Shown here piece by piece: positions 8,805-17,616 of a DNA stretch of 64,000 nt. The notes below the pieces were generated by a model. The model was not told where the DNA came from. It ran no database searches and saw only the letters and a program-made list of their open reading frames with translations. Both the position numbers and the translations under genes were made by a program. The stretch is from Lentisphaeria bacterium (lineage in GTDB: Bacteria > Verrucomicrobiota > Lentisphaeria > Victivallales > Victivallaceae), in the NCBI GenBank assembly GCA_017456285.1, contig JAFTJQ010000004.1, positions 1-64,000 of the forward strand, read 5' to 3'. Numbering within the stretch: position 1 is the stretch's first letter; each line of letters begins with the position of its first letter.

Positions 8805-9962
8805 TTATTTTATTACAACTTTATCTCCGTTATTCAGGAAATACTGCCCTGTAACGACAATTTTTTCATCTCCGATTTTTTTAGCATCAAGAATTTCCGT
8901 ATATCCGTCAGTAGTGAAGCCGCTTTTTACGCCGAGTTCCTCTGCTTTACCGTCTCTGACTACAAAAATTGAACTTCTCCCTCCTGAACGCTCCAACAGG
9001 GCATTACTGATAATTCCGAATCCATCACGCTCGGCGAGGATAATTTTTATATCACACAAACTGCCGCAAATCAAATTCGGATTTTCAGGTAATTTGGCTT
9101 TAATTTCAAATGTTCTGCTTACCGGATTAATGGTCGGGGCGATATAAGTTACCCTTGATTCCGCCAATTCTCTGCCGTCGCTTGAAATTATCAACTTGGT
9201 ATCCTTATTAATCAAGTCATAGTAAACTGAACTTATTTCCGCTGAAACTTCCAAATTACCGGTATTCTCCATCATCAAAACTTTAGTTCCTGCTCCGACA
9301 TACTCCCCCTGCTCCTGAAATTTATCAGTAATCACGCCGTCAAAGGGTGCTTTGATAATTGAATCCTCCAAATTTTTGCGGGCAATTTGCAAATTAGTAC
9401 GGGCTTGTTCAACTTTAACTTTGCTGTAATCAAGAACAGTCTTCTCTTTGGCAAGCGTTGCCATTTTGCGTTTCCACTCTGCCTCACTGTCTTCAAAGGC
9501 AGTTTGAGAAATCACTTTGCTTTTCACCAATTTTTTGGCACGCTCATAATCCAAAGCCGCCTTGTGCAAATTGGTTTCTGCAATCTGAATATCCTGTTCG
9601 ACAGTCTTGCAATTCTCCACCGCCACCGCCAAACTCTGTTCAGCAACCAGCAAGTGATTTTCCAGATTTTTGCGGTCGGTCTGGAAAAGAATCTCCCCTT
9701 TCTTTACCTTGTCCCCCTCCGAAACATTTAATTGCTCAATCGTCCCCGCAACTCTGGCAGAAATCACTGCATCGTCAATCGCTTGAATATTGCCCTGCAC
9801 CAAAATACTTTTTTGAAAAGTCATTTGCTTAAGCGTCCCGACCTCAACTGTAATGGGAGCAATTTCCGTAAGCTCCTTATTATCAGCTTCTTCCGAACAA
9901 CCTAAAACTCCTGAAATCAATAACAATCCGACAATTTTTCTCATAAAATGATAATTTTTCAT
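8805..9962 (-). CDS. RND periplasmic adaptor (membrane fusion protein), lipoprotein
   Basis: A 385-residue HlyD/AcrA-type adaptor that would bridge the RND pump at 5729-8785 to an outer-membrane channel. It begins with a signal sequence ending LLISGVLGCSEE, a lipobox with Cys at about residue 22. Then come a lipoyl half-motif (VSEGDKVKKGEILFQ), a long coiled-coil hairpin at about 95-205, the second lipoyl half (IKAPFDGVITDKFQEQGEYVGAG) and beta-barrel domain. The ATG at 9962 is preceded by CGGAGAA. The gene is first in a two-gene operon, transcribed away from the LysR-type regulator at 10068. Confidence 0.92.
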   Translation of the reverse strand: MKNYHFMRKIVGLLLISGVLGCSEEADNKELTEIAPITVEVGTLKQMTFQKSILVQGNIQAIDDAVISARVAGTIEQLNVSEGDKVKKGEILFQTDRKNLENHLLVAEQSLAVAVENCKTVEQDIQIAETNLHKAALDYERAKKLVKSKVISQTAFEDSEAEWKRKMATLAKEKTVLDYSKVKVEQARTNLQIARKNLEDSIIKAPFDGVITDKFQEQGEYVGAGTKVLMMENTGNLEVSAEISSVYYDLINKDTKLIISSDGRELAESRVTYIAPTINPVSRTFEIKAKLPENPNLICGSLCDIKIILAERDGFGIISNALLERSGGRSSIFVVRDGKAEELGVKSGFTTDGYTEILDAKKIGDEKIVVTGQYFLNNGDKVVIK

Positions 9963-9988
9963 AAAATTCTCCGTTTTTTTTGATTGAA

Positions 9989-10025
9989 TTTGCTATAATA
10001 TACTTGCAAAATCAATTCCATACAA
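9989..10025 (-). promoter_or_regulatory. Efflux operon promoter with LysR-type box
   Basis: On the minus strand TTGTAT (10020-10025) and TATATT (9997-10002) are separated by 17 bases, in front of the adaptor gene. An inverted repeat TTTGC-N12-GCAAA at 9989-9993/10006-10010 overlaps the -10 element and has the interrupted-dyad shape of LysR-type operators. It lies between the pump operon and its divergent regulator, so control by that regulator is likely. Confidence 0.6.
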
Positions 10026-10067
10026 TATATTAAAAGTACAAAATTGATAACTGAAAGATTATTAAAA

Positions 10068-10955
10068 ATGATAACTATTAAACAATTACAAAATTTCCTG
10101 ATTTTAAGCAATGAACTGCACTTCGCCAAAGCCGCCGAAAAACTCGGCATGTCACAGGCGGCATTGAGCAAGGAAATTCAGAAACTGGAGCAAAAAATCG
10201 GGTGCAGTCTTTTTGACCGCTCAAATAAATGGGATATTCGCCTCACTGAAGCAGGCAAAACTTATTTGCAGCAAATTTCAGGCATTCCCGATATTCTCGA
10301 ATACGCAAAAAATCAAGCAATAAAATCGCAAAGAGGGCTGCAAGGGAATATCGCTATCGGCATTACAACTATCGCCTGTAATTACTTAAATCTGGGCAAA
10401 CTTTTCCGTACGGTAAAAACTGAATATCCTGACATCACAATGAGAATCACCGAGCAATATATGCCGCTCCAAACCATTGAACTGCTGCAAAAAGGTGAAC
10501 TTGATATTGCAATTACACCGATTAGAAATCTATTCAAACTGCCTGATAATATGAAAAGCAAAATTATTTCAAAGTTTCGGCTTTTCTATGTTTTACCAGC
10601 TAATCACCCGCTTGCCGAAGAAAAAAATTTAACAATCAATGACTTAATCAATTACAATTTTATCCTGCCGTCTCAAGAGTCATCACCTGATTTAAGTTCC
10701 CACTTTGAACTATTCTGTCTGGAGAAAACGGGAAAAAAGCCGATAGTGACCCATGAAATCGACGGATTGGAAAGCACTTATCAGCTGGTTTCCGCCAATT
10801 TGGGCATAAGCGTCATGCCTCAAGTTAATATCAATGCCACAAATTATAATATTGTTTTTGTTCCTTGTGATTTAGATATTGAGTGTTCAGTAGTGGCAAT
10901 CTGGGATGCAAACAATCACTCCCGCACCTTGCAAAATGTAATTAAACTATTTTAA
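10068..10955 (+). CDS. LysR-type transcriptional regulator
   Basis: A 295-residue regulator with an N-terminal winged helix-turn-helix (IKQLQNFLILSNELHFAKAA then MSQAALSKEIQKLE) and a C-terminal periplasmic-binding-like effector domain from about residue 90. The ATG at 10068 is preferred over an in-frame TTG at 10044, because the family normally starts a few residues before the first helix. It is divergent from the efflux operon with about 105 bases between, and an interrupted palindrome sits in that gap. It probably controls the pump in response to a small molecule; the ligand cannot be read from the sequence. Confidence 0.9.
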   Translation: MITIKQLQNFLILSNELHFAKAAEKLGMSQAALSKEIQKLEQKIGCSLFDRSNKWDIRLTEAGKTYLQQISGIPDILEYAKNQAIKSQRGLQGNIAIGITTIACNYLNLGKLFRTVKTEYPDITMRITEQYMPLQTIELLQKGELDIAITPIRNLFKLPDNMKSKIISKFRLFYVLPANHPLAEEKNLTINDLINYNFILPSQESSPDLSSHFELFCLEKTGKKPIVTHEIDGLESTYQLVSANLGISVMPQVNINATNYNIVFVPCDLDIECSVVAIWDANNHSRTLQNVIKLF

Positions 10956-11052
10956 TATTAACTTGTTGCAAGACGATGCACCATATGATTTGTTGAGGGG
11001 GGGCCGTATTTTCCGCAAGCAGGTGGGAGATTCGGGATTTTTATAGCAAAAA

Positions 11053-11727
11053 CTAATCTACGGTAATGTCCATAAGGGCTTGTCGGACTTTTTCCTGATA
11101 CTCGGCAATCCCATCCCTATCAAGTTCTGCCGGCACACTAATTGCATCACCAACCACCAAAGTCAAGGTCGAAAATGGTTTCGGAATCTGAAAATTATCC
11201 CAACTTCTGCATGACCAATAACGGCTGGCATTGATACTGAGTGGAATAATCGGAGCTTGCAGGTGTGAGGACAAGGCTATCGGCCCCTTGCTCATTGAAT
11301 ATTTCGGCCCGCCCGGCCCGTCGGGGGTAAAAACGATATTATAACCCTCTTTCAAATTATTAAATGCCTCAAAAAGTGCCTTTGATGCCCGCTTTTTCGA
11401 TGAACCTCGAATCGCCTTTACGCCCAGAAAGCCAATCAAATCCGCAACAAAATCACCATCTCCCGAAGCACTGATAACCGCCCAAGTTTTTTCAAGGCAA
11501 TGCTTCGGCAAAAGACAAGGGAAAAACATTAAACGATTATGCCAAGCAACCCCGATAACTTTGCCGTCATTTGTACCGATATAATTATTCGGATCAACAA
11601 TTTTTTTACGATAAAGCAACTTGAAGCAACCGTACAAGAGCAAATATCCTAAATATATACCGACCTTGTACAACTTACGATTTTTTCGGAATTTATCTTT
11701 TACAATTTTATGTTTTTTATAACTCAT
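11053..11727 (-). CDS. Lysophospholipid acyltransferase-like protein (DUF374)
   Basis: A 224-residue membrane-associated protein of the DUF374 family, related to the lipid A lauroyl/KDO acyltransferases and glycerol-phosphate acyltransferases. One hydrophobic segment lies near the N-terminus (VGIYLGYLLLYGCFKLLY). Conserved blocks are VIGVAWHNRLMFFP, SASGDGDFVADLIG, RGSSKKRASKAL and FTPDGPGGPKYSMSKG, the last being the DUF374 signature. The ATG at 11727 overlaps the nth stop codon as ATGA, so the two genes are translationally coupled; a GTG/other start six residues earlier is possible. It may acylate a lipid A or phospholipid precursor; the substrate is not shown here. Confidence 0.8.
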   Translation of the reverse strand: MSYKKHKIVKDKFRKNRKLYKVGIYLGYLLLYGCFKLLYRKKIVDPNNYIGTNDGKVIGVAWHNRLMFFPCLLPKHCLEKTWAVISASGDGDFVADLIGFLGVKAIRGSSKKRASKALFEAFNNLKEGYNIVFTPDGPGGPKYSMSKGPIALSSHLQAPIIPLSINASRYWSCRSWDNFQIPKPFSTLTLVVGDAISVPAELDRDGIAEYQEKVRQALMDITVD

Positions 11728-12368
11728 TTTTTCCTTTTCGCACAAATTTCATTAAGCACACAAACTTTTTCACAATCAAACTTTTTATTGGCATGACAGA
11801 CATTACGGCCGTGCCAAATAAGCAAATGCGAGAAATTACCCAGTTTCTCTGGGGCAACTCGCTTATTAATAACCAACTCAATTTTAAGCGGATCGTCAGA
11901 TTTTACAATTCCCATGCGGTTAAGCAGTCTTTTTACATGCGTATCGACTGCGAAACCCGGTTTACCGAAAGCATTCGGCAATACCGCATTGGCAGTTTTC
12001 CGCCCTACTCCGGGGAGAGAGGTCAATTCTTCCATAGTCTGCGGAACTTCGCCATTAAATTTCTCCACAATCATTTTGGCGGTTTCCACAATATTTTTTG
12101 ACTTTGCCTTGGTAAGACCGATTGATTTAATAATCTCCTCGACCTCACTTAAATCTGCTTGGCTCAAACTTGCAGCATCCGGAAATCGCCTGAATAGTTC
12201 AGGGGTGGTCATATTCACCCGCTTGTCGGTGCATTGAGCCGATAAAATAACCGCAACCAACAGCTGAAACGGCGTTTCATGTGTCAAAGGGCACTCACAA
12301 TCACCATAGAGTTTGTATAACTCATCGTAAATAATCGCAAGTTTTTTCGCCTTTGCATCATTCAGCAT
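11724..12368 (-). CDS. nth: Endonuclease III (DNA glycosylase/AP lyase)
   Basis: Removes oxidised pyrimidines and cleaves the abasic site in base excision repair. The 214-residue product has the helix-hairpin-helix LPGVGRKTANAV with its catalytic lysine, followed by the catalytic aspartate in FAVDTHVKRL. The C-terminal iron-sulfur loop has four cysteines, but the spacing is C-X7-C-X3-C-X5-C instead of the usual C-X6-C-X2-C-X5-C. Length is normal. It is 11 bases after hisH and overlaps the acyltransferase gene by four bases, so it sits inside the minus-strand run. Confidence 0.93.
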   Translation of the reverse strand: MLNDAKAKKLAIIYDELYKLYGDCECPLTHETPFQLLVAVILSAQCTDKRVNMTTPELFRRFPDAASLSQADLSEVEEIIKSIGLTKAKSKNIVETAKMIVEKFNGEVPQTMEELTSLPGVGRKTANAVLPNAFGKPGFAVDTHVKRLLNRMGIVKSDDPLKIELVINKRVAPEKLGNFSHLLIWHGRNVCHANKKFDCEKVCVLNEICAKRKK

Positions 12369-12379
12369 AAAATCACAAC

Positions 12380-12988
12380 CTATTTATCAAAAAAATTCCG
12401 CAGGAGAGTAATTCCTGCATCACTGCTTTTCTCCGGGTGGAATTGGTAACCCAAAACATTTTTTTCACCGATAATCGATGAATAGCGATTGATAAACTCC
12501 GTTTCGCCGAGCGAATTTGCTTGATTATCAACTTTGGCATAGTAAGAGTGAACGAAATAAAAGTAACTTTTATCCGCCACGTTTCTAAAAAACGGATTAT
12601 TTTTGTCCATAAATTCGACCTGATTCCAACCCATTTGCGGAACTTTCTCGCCTGCATTGCGGTCAAATTCAAGGACTTTGCCTTTGATTAAGCCCAAACC
12701 TTTAACGCCGGGGGCCTCTTCACTTGAATCAAGCAACATCTGCATTCCCATACAAATACCGAGAAGTTTTTTACCCTCCTGCACATATTGCAAAATTCCA
12801 TTTTCAAAGTTTCTGCTTCGCAGTTCCTCCATGCCGAGTCCGAAATTACCGACCCCGGGGAGAATACAATACTTAAAAAACTTCAAGTCATCGACCTTGT
12901 CAATAATTCTCCATTCACGCCCGATAAAACTTACCGCCTGCGTAACGGAAAATAAATTTCCCATATTGTAATCAATAATTGCTATCAT
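12380..12988 (-). CDS. hisH: Imidazole glycerol phosphate synthase, glutamine amidotransferase subunit
   Basis: Releases ammonia from glutamine for the HisF cyclase in histidine synthesis. The 202-residue class I amidotransferase has the oxyanion block LPGVGNFGLGM, nucleophile loop GICMGMQML with Cys, and YQFHPEKS with the catalytic His/Glu. The ATG at 12988 has GAGGGAG six bases upstream; a GTG 18 bases earlier would overlap that site. No hisF or other his gene is in the window. HisH paralogues also feed ammonia to amidotransferases in surface-sugar pathways, so the role in histidine synthesis is likely but not certain. Confidence 0.88.
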   Translation of the reverse strand: MIAIIDYNMGNLFSVTQAVSFIGREWRIIDKVDDLKFFKYCILPGVGNFGLGMEELRSRNFENGILQYVQEGKKLLGICMGMQMLLDSSEEAPGVKGLGLIKGKVLEFDRNAGEKVPQMGWNQVEFMDKNNPFFRNVADKSYFYFVHSYYAKVDNQANSLGETEFINRYSSIIGEKNVLGYQFHPEKSSDAGITLLRNFFDK

Positions 12989-13040
12989 AAACGCTCCCTC
13001 TTTCACTTACTCCAATAATTTACCACACTATTTCATAAAA

Positions 13041-13748
13041 TCAAATGACTCTTGCGATATTTTGCTCATTTTCATATTGAGAAATCAATGATTCATAGGT
13101 AACAAACCTAACTATCGACCGAATCGGATTATAAATTGAAGCACTTATAACATCATTAAACTGATTTCTCCTTGCAGATGAGGCTACAATAAAAAAGTTT
13201 GCTCTGAAATCCTGCAATTCATAGAATTTATTTAATGAATTTTTTATATCAGTAGAGTGCTCAACCTCGTAAAAAGCACAAGGCATATTCCGCTCATTAA
13301 ACCAAATCGCATCAACCGTTTTAGCTCGTCCTAAAATTTCTGGATAGGTAAAATCAGGTATTCTCTCAAAAGAAGTTAATTCAGATAATTTCCGCTCCAA
13401 AAACAACTTATTTTTATCCTGCGGTGGAACATAAGTTGAATAATTCCTCATATTGCCAATTTCCACCACGATACCTTGATAATAAGAATGAGTGAAAATA
13501 TCCTCACTTTGTGGGTTGTTTTCCCTGATTTCAAATCGGCGGAGAACCTCGTTCCTACACTCGGTCAATGCCCACAACCCCGGTTGAATACGGAAAAACT
13601 CATTATTTTCCTGCACAATTCGTCTAACCGATGCAAAAGGAGTATGAGTTCGCCAACTTGAAAAATCAATTAATTGATTCAATTCACGAAAAGTCGCATA
13701 ACCGCCATTTCGTCTCATTGCTTCAATTACAAATTCTTTTTGAGTCAT
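13041..13748 (-). CDS. HARE-HTH / nuclease-like protein
   Basis: A 235-residue protein of uncertain role. Residues 1-70 (EFVIEAMRRNGGYATFRELNQL, then SVRRIVQ and FRIQPGLWAL) look like the HARE-HTH winged helix found in restriction and chromatin proteins, where a final GLWAL strand is typical. The C-terminal part has VDAIWFNE then CAFYEVEHSTDIKNSLNKFYEL and FFIVAS, an arrangement (D, ExE, K) compatible with a PD-(D/E)XK nuclease core. No methylase or other restriction gene is adjacent; it sits between hisH and pyrC. DNA-modification sensing or a solitary restriction enzyme is possible, but this is inference. Start ATG at 13748. Confidence 0.55.
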   Translation of the reverse strand: MTQKEFVIEAMRRNGGYATFRELNQLIDFSSWRTHTPFASVRRIVQENNEFFRIQPGLWALTECRNEVLRRFEIRENNPQSEDIFTHSYYQGIVVEIGNMRNYSTYVPPQDKNKLFLERKLSELTSFERIPDFTYPEILGRAKTVDAIWFNERNMPCAFYEVEHSTDIKNSLNKFYELQDFRANFFIVASSARRNQFNDVISASIYNPIRSIVRFVTYESLISQYENEQNIARVI

Positions 13749-13768
13749 CTTTTACCAATCCGTCAATT

Positions 13769-15049
13769 TTACTTCATGATGTTATAGACGAATTTGCCGT
13801 CGACGATGGTTGCGACTGCTCTCCCTTTTACGCTCATGCCGTCAAAGGGAGTGTTGCGGGAAAGACTCTTAAACTCATTCGCTTTAATGGTAAATTTATC
13901 ATTCAAATCCAGAATCGTAATGTCTGCCGCATTGCCGTTTCTTAAATCGTAGTTCTTAAACCCAAGAACTTCCGCAGGCCCGACGGTAAACTTACTTACA
14001 AACTGGCTCAAACTCAATACTTTTGTATGGTACAACTCCTGCAAGCAAATCGGTATTGCCGTTTCAAGTCCGACAATTCCGAATGGTGCATTATTAAACT
14101 CAACCATTTTCGCCGTCGCGGTATGCGGTGCGTGGTCAGTGGCAATTACGGTAATACTATCATCTGCCAAACCTGCAATCAATGCCAGGCGGTCTTCTTC
14201 GGTGCGAAGCGGCGGATTCATTTTGTAATTAGTATCGTATTTTTTGATCCACTCATCAGTTAAGGAGATGTGGTGCGGAGTGGCTTCGCCCGTAATCGGG
14301 ATGTTTTTGCGTCTGGCACTGCGGATAAGTTCGACACTTTCTGCGGTACTGATATGCTGGAGGTGAATTTTCCAATCACACTCACGAGCGAACATAATGT
14401 CTCTGGCAACAATTAATTCCTCTGCAAGCCCCGGAACGCCGTTCATCCCCAAAAGAACTGACCACTTGCCCTCATTCATCACGCCGCCTGCAAAAAGTTT
14501 CTCCTCTTCGCAATGGTCTAAAATCGGCAGATTAAAGGACTTGGCGTACTTGACGATATTACGCATAAGTTCAGTATCCTGAACACATTTGCCGTCGTCG
14601 CTCAATGCATAAACCCCTGCACTTTTAAGTCCGCCGATCGGAGCCATCTCCTCGCCCTTATAACCTTTGGTCATACAGCCGCAAGGATAAATTTTTACCA
14701 CGCTGTCTTTCGCCGCCAACTGACGCAAAAACTCTATCGCCCCTGCATTATCTGCCGCAGGATTGGTATTCGGCATCGGTACAATTGCAGTAAAACCGCC
14801 TGCCGCCGCCGCCATTGTACCGGTTTTAACTGTCTCTGCCGCAGTATTACCGGGTTGACGCAAGTGAACGTGTAAATCGATAAAACCAGGTGCAACAACC
14901 TTGTTACTGCAATCAATTACAGTCGGATTTTTTACTTTCGCAGAATCAGCCATTTTGCCATTGGAAATTCCCAAATCCATTACCTCGTCGATATTGCGAT
15001 TAACATCGACCACATGACCGTTTTTCAAAATATAATTAACTTCACTCAT
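13769..15049 (-). CDS. pyrC: Dihydroorotase
   Basis: Cyclises N-carbamoyl-aspartate to dihydroorotate, third step of pyrimidine synthesis. The 426-residue class I enzyme carries the metal-binding GFIDLHVHLRQPG near residue 60 and the catalytic region VIATDHAPHT near 310, with GATPHHISLTD in between. The ATG at 15049 has AGAGGGA upstream; the longer frame to 15085 would overlap pyrB. It follows pyrB by 19 bases in the order pyrR-pyrB-pyrC, so PyrR regulation is likely. Confidence 0.95.
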   Translation of the reverse strand: MSEVNYILKNGHVVDVNRNIDEVMDLGISNGKMADSAKVKNPTVIDCSNKVVAPGFIDLHVHLRQPGNTAAETVKTGTMAAAAGGFTAIVPMPNTNPAADNAGAIEFLRQLAAKDSVVKIYPCGCMTKGYKGEEMAPIGGLKSAGVYALSDDGKCVQDTELMRNIVKYAKSFNLPILDHCEEEKLFAGGVMNEGKWSVLLGMNGVPGLAEELIVARDIMFARECDWKIHLQHISTAESVELIRSARRKNIPITGEATPHHISLTDEWIKKYDTNYKMNPPLRTEEDRLALIAGLADDSITVIATDHAPHTATAKMVEFNNAPFGIVGLETAIPICLQELYHTKVLSLSQFVSKFTVGPAEVLGFKNYDLRNGNAADITILDLNDKFTIKANEFKSLSRNTPFDGMSVKGRAVATIVDGKFVYNIMK

Positions 15050-15068
15050 TGTAAATTCCCTCTCTATT

Positions 15069-16010
15069 TTATAAAGCCCCTGCAATCAAAAATAATACTG
15101 CCATTCTGACTGCCAAACCATTAGTTACCTGCTCCAAAATCACTGAATTTTCGCCGTCGGCAATCGCACTTGAAATTTCTACATCTCGATTAATCGGTCC
15201 CGGGTGCATCACCATAGCTCCTTTTTTGAGATACTTCAAATTGCCCTCATTAAGTCCGTAATACTTTGAATACTCTCCCGTACTCGGAAAGTATGAAGCA
15301 TTCTGACGCTCGTGCTGGATTCGAAGCATATTAACCACATCGGCATCACGCAACCCCTCTTCAAGTGTGTGGCATACCCGGACATTCTCAAGTTCATTAA
15401 ACTCCTCAGGCACAAGAGTTGCAGGCCCGACCAAAGTTACTTTAGCACCCAATTTAGTCAATCCCCACATATTGCTTCGTGCTACACGGCTATGGAGAAT
15501 ATCACCCACAATCGCCACATTAAGCCCCTCAATACGCCCGAACTTTTCTCGAATTGTGAACATATCAAGCAATGCCTGGGTCGGGTGACTGTGCGCTCCG
15601 TCACCTGCATTAACAATACCGCACTTGCTGTGTTTGGCGATAAAATCCTGTGCCCCGGTGCAGGAATGCCGCATAACAATGATGTCTGCCTGCAAAGCCT
15701 CAATATTTTTTACCGTATCAAGCAGGCTCTCGCCTTTTTTCAAACTGCTGGAATCTGCAACCATATTGATAATATCGGCACTTAAACGCTGCTCGGCAAG
15801 TTCGAAAGACACTCTGGTTCTGGTACTTGGCTCAACAAAGAAATTGACGACAGTTTTTCCACGCAAAGCAGGAACTTTTTTAACTTTCCGCTCGGAAACT
15901 TTCTTAAACTCCTGTGCGGTATCGAGGATATGGATAATCTCTTCTTTGCTCAAGTCATAGAGACACAACAAATCTTTTTTAGTCCACTTAATATCTGCTG
16001 ACATAATCAC
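15069..16010 (-). CDS. pyrB: Aspartate carbamoyltransferase, catalytic chain
   Basis: Condenses carbamoyl phosphate with aspartate, the committed step of pyrimidine synthesis. The 313-residue product has the carbamoyl-phosphate loop VEPSTRTRVSFE, the downstream loop GDGAHSHPTQALLDM, and the C-terminal HPGPINRDVEI aspartate-binding block. The GTG at 16010 has GGAG six bases upstream; an ATG two codons later is the alternative. No regulatory chain pyrI is adjacent, in keeping with PyrR-type rather than allosteric control. It lies 12 bases after pyrR. Confidence 0.95.
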   Translation of the reverse strand: MIMSADIKWTKKDLLCLYDLSKEEIIHILDTAQEFKKVSERKVKKVPALRGKTVVNFFVEPSTRTRVSFELAEQRLSADIINMVADSSSLKKGESLLDTVKNIEALQADIIVMRHSCTGAQDFIAKHSKCGIVNAGDGAHSHPTQALLDMFTIREKFGRIEGLNVAIVGDILHSRVARSNMWGLTKLGAKVTLVGPATLVPEEFNELENVRVCHTLEEGLRDADVVNMLRIQHERQNASYFPSTGEYSKYYGLNEGNLKYLKKGAMVMHPGPINRDVEISSAIADGENSVILEQVTNGLAVRMAVLFLIAGAL

Positions 16011-16022
16011 TTCACGCTCCTA

Positions 16023-16577
16023 TTATCTTTTCCAAACAACTTTGCTGATAGCATCAACATCATCATTTTCACTAAACTCAACTCGAATTTTATAATCTTC
16101 ATCACACTCAACATCAAATCCGATGTAATCCGCTTTAATCGGATATTCGCTATTATTTCTATCCACCAAAACGGCCAAACGAATCAAATCAGGACGCCCG
16201 TAGTCGGTCAGAGCATCAAGTGCCGCACGAATAGTTCTTCCCGTTGAGAGGACATCATCAACCAAAATCACATTCGCTTCGTGCATATCAAAGGGAATTA
16301 TTGTCTCATTGATAATCGGCAAAGCACTGCGAAGCCCGAAGTCATCACGGTACATGGAAATATCCAATTTAGCCATTTCAGGCGAATAATTATACTTTTT
16401 TCGTAAAACTTCAGCGATTCTCTCTGCTAAAGGTACTCCCTGCTTAAAAAGTCCGACCAGCACGAATTCTTTTTTGTCATCGGCTTTTTTTCCGAACTCC
16501 GCCATGATCAAATCTGCAATTTTTTCAATTGCAAGCTGCATCTCCGAAGCTCCGAATAATTTTTCAGGCGTCTCCAT
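16023..16577 (-). CDS. pyrR: PyrR bifunctional regulator / uracil phosphoribosyltransferase
   Basis: PyrR binds pyr mRNA leaders in response to UMP and can also make UMP from uracil and PRPP. The 184-residue product has the PRPP-binding signature VILVDDVLSTGRTIRAA and, near the N-terminus, VLVGLFKQGVPLAER, as in PyrR. The ATG at 16577 has AGGAG ten bases upstream. It is the first gene of pyrR-pyrB-pyrC. A recognisable PyrR-binding anti-antiterminator was not found in the short leader, so attenuation is inferred from the family only. Confidence 0.88.
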   Translation of the reverse strand: METPEKLFGASEMQLAIEKIADLIMAEFGKKADDKKEFVLVGLFKQGVPLAERIAEVLRKKYNYSPEMAKLDISMYRDDFGLRSALPIINETIIPFDMHEANVILVDDVLSTGRTIRAALDALTDYGRPDLIRLAVLVDRNNSEYPIKADYIGFDVECDEDYKIRVEFSENDDVDAISKVVWKR

Positions 16578-16608
16578 AATAAATTCAATCTCCTGTCTAT
16601 ATAAAACT

Positions 16609-16643
16609 AAACTCTTCACTTAAAAAAATTAAATGAAGAGTTT
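16609..16643 (-). terminator. Hairpin between dapA and pyrR
   Basis: A perfect 10-bp inverted repeat (16609-16618/16634-16643) with a 15-nt loop lies between dapA and pyrR. On the minus strand it is followed by AGTTTTATATAG, a weak T tract. It may end dapA transcripts or act as a control point for pyrR. Confidence 0.55.
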
Positions 16644-16650
16644 TTCATAA

Positions 16651-17526
16651 TTACTTAATAATACCACACTTAATTAAAGTATTGCGTAATTTTTCACGAT
16701 TTGCAGCTCCCATCTCGCAGAGCGGGAGTCGGTAGGATTCCTCAATCAAGTCCGCCATTGCCATTGCGGCTTTGATCGGAATCGGATTTGTTTCAATAAA
16801 CTGGTCTCGGAACAATCCGTAATACTTTTTGTGAAGCGTCATTGCTTTATTTACATCACCTTGCAAAAACGAATTGACCATTTCTGACATTTCCGCAGGA
16901 ATAATATTTGATGCCACACTGATAATACCTTTCGCTCCGACTGACATCATCGGCAAAGTCAATGCATCATCACCGCTCAATACTTGAATATCACAAATAT
17001 CCAACAACTTTGAAACTCGTTCAACTGATCCTGCGGCTTCCTTAATCGCCTGAATCATCGGATTAGCTTTCGCCATACGAGCAACATTATCCTCGGCAAT
17101 CGCCACACCTGAACGACCCGGAACATTATAAAGCACAATCGGAAGTTCGGCTTTTTCCGCAACGGTCATGAAGTGACGGTACAAGCCCTCTTGTGTCGGT
17201 TTATTATAATAAGGAGTTACCTGCAATGTTGCATCTGCCCCCATTTTTTTCGCTTCAATAGTCAATTCAACTGCCTCTGCGGTGGAATTTGCTCCTGTAC
17301 CTGCGATAATCTGACAGCGTTTATTGACCTTCTCGATCACAAACTCAATCACCTTTAAGTGTTCAGCGGTACTTAAGGTCGGAGATTCACCGGTAGTACC
17401 GACGGGAACGATACCCGCAACATTTCCTGCAACTTGCATTTCCAACAATTTTCCGAGTGTTTCATAGTCAACTTGATCATTAACAAACGGTGTTACCAAT
17501 GCAGTATATACGCCTTGAAAATTCAT
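16651..17526 (-). CDS. dapA: 4-Hydroxy-tetrahydrodipicolinate synthase
   Basis: Condenses pyruvate with aspartate semialdehyde, the first dedicated step to diaminopimelate and lysine. The 291-residue TIM-barrel enzyme has GTTGESPTLS near residue 43, the catalytic tyrosine in LYNVPGRSGV near 133, and the Schiff-base lysine in IQAIKEAAG near 161. Length is standard. Together with hom and lysC elsewhere in this window it belongs to the aspartate pathway, but it is not in the same operon. Confidence 0.95.
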   Translation of the reverse strand: MNFQGVYTALVTPFVNDQVDYETLGKLLEMQVAGNVAGIVPVGTTGESPTLSTAEHLKVIEFVIEKVNKRCQIIAGTGANSTAEAVELTIEAKKMGADATLQVTPYYNKPTQEGLYRHFMTVAEKAELPIVLYNVPGRSGVAIAEDNVARMAKANPMIQAIKEAAGSVERVSKLLDICDIQVLSGDDALTLPMMSVGAKGIISVASNIIPAEMSEMVNSFLQGDVNKAMTLHKKYYGLFRDQFIETNPIPIKAAMAMADLIEESYRLPLCEMGAANREKLRNTLIKCGIIK

Positions 17527-17616
17527 TTTCTGCTCCTTATTAAAAATTTAATCTAAAACTATTCACTATAATTTACAACATCTTTGATTATTTTCAACTC
17601 AAAATAGCTGTTTTTT

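Noticed and set aside
12373-12672. 99-residue frame within hisH
   Set aside because: Shadow frame: hisH reading frame carries all the conserved motifs.
15312-15785. 157-residue plus-strand frame within pyrB
   Set aside because: Antisense to a clearly conserved enzyme; no start signal.
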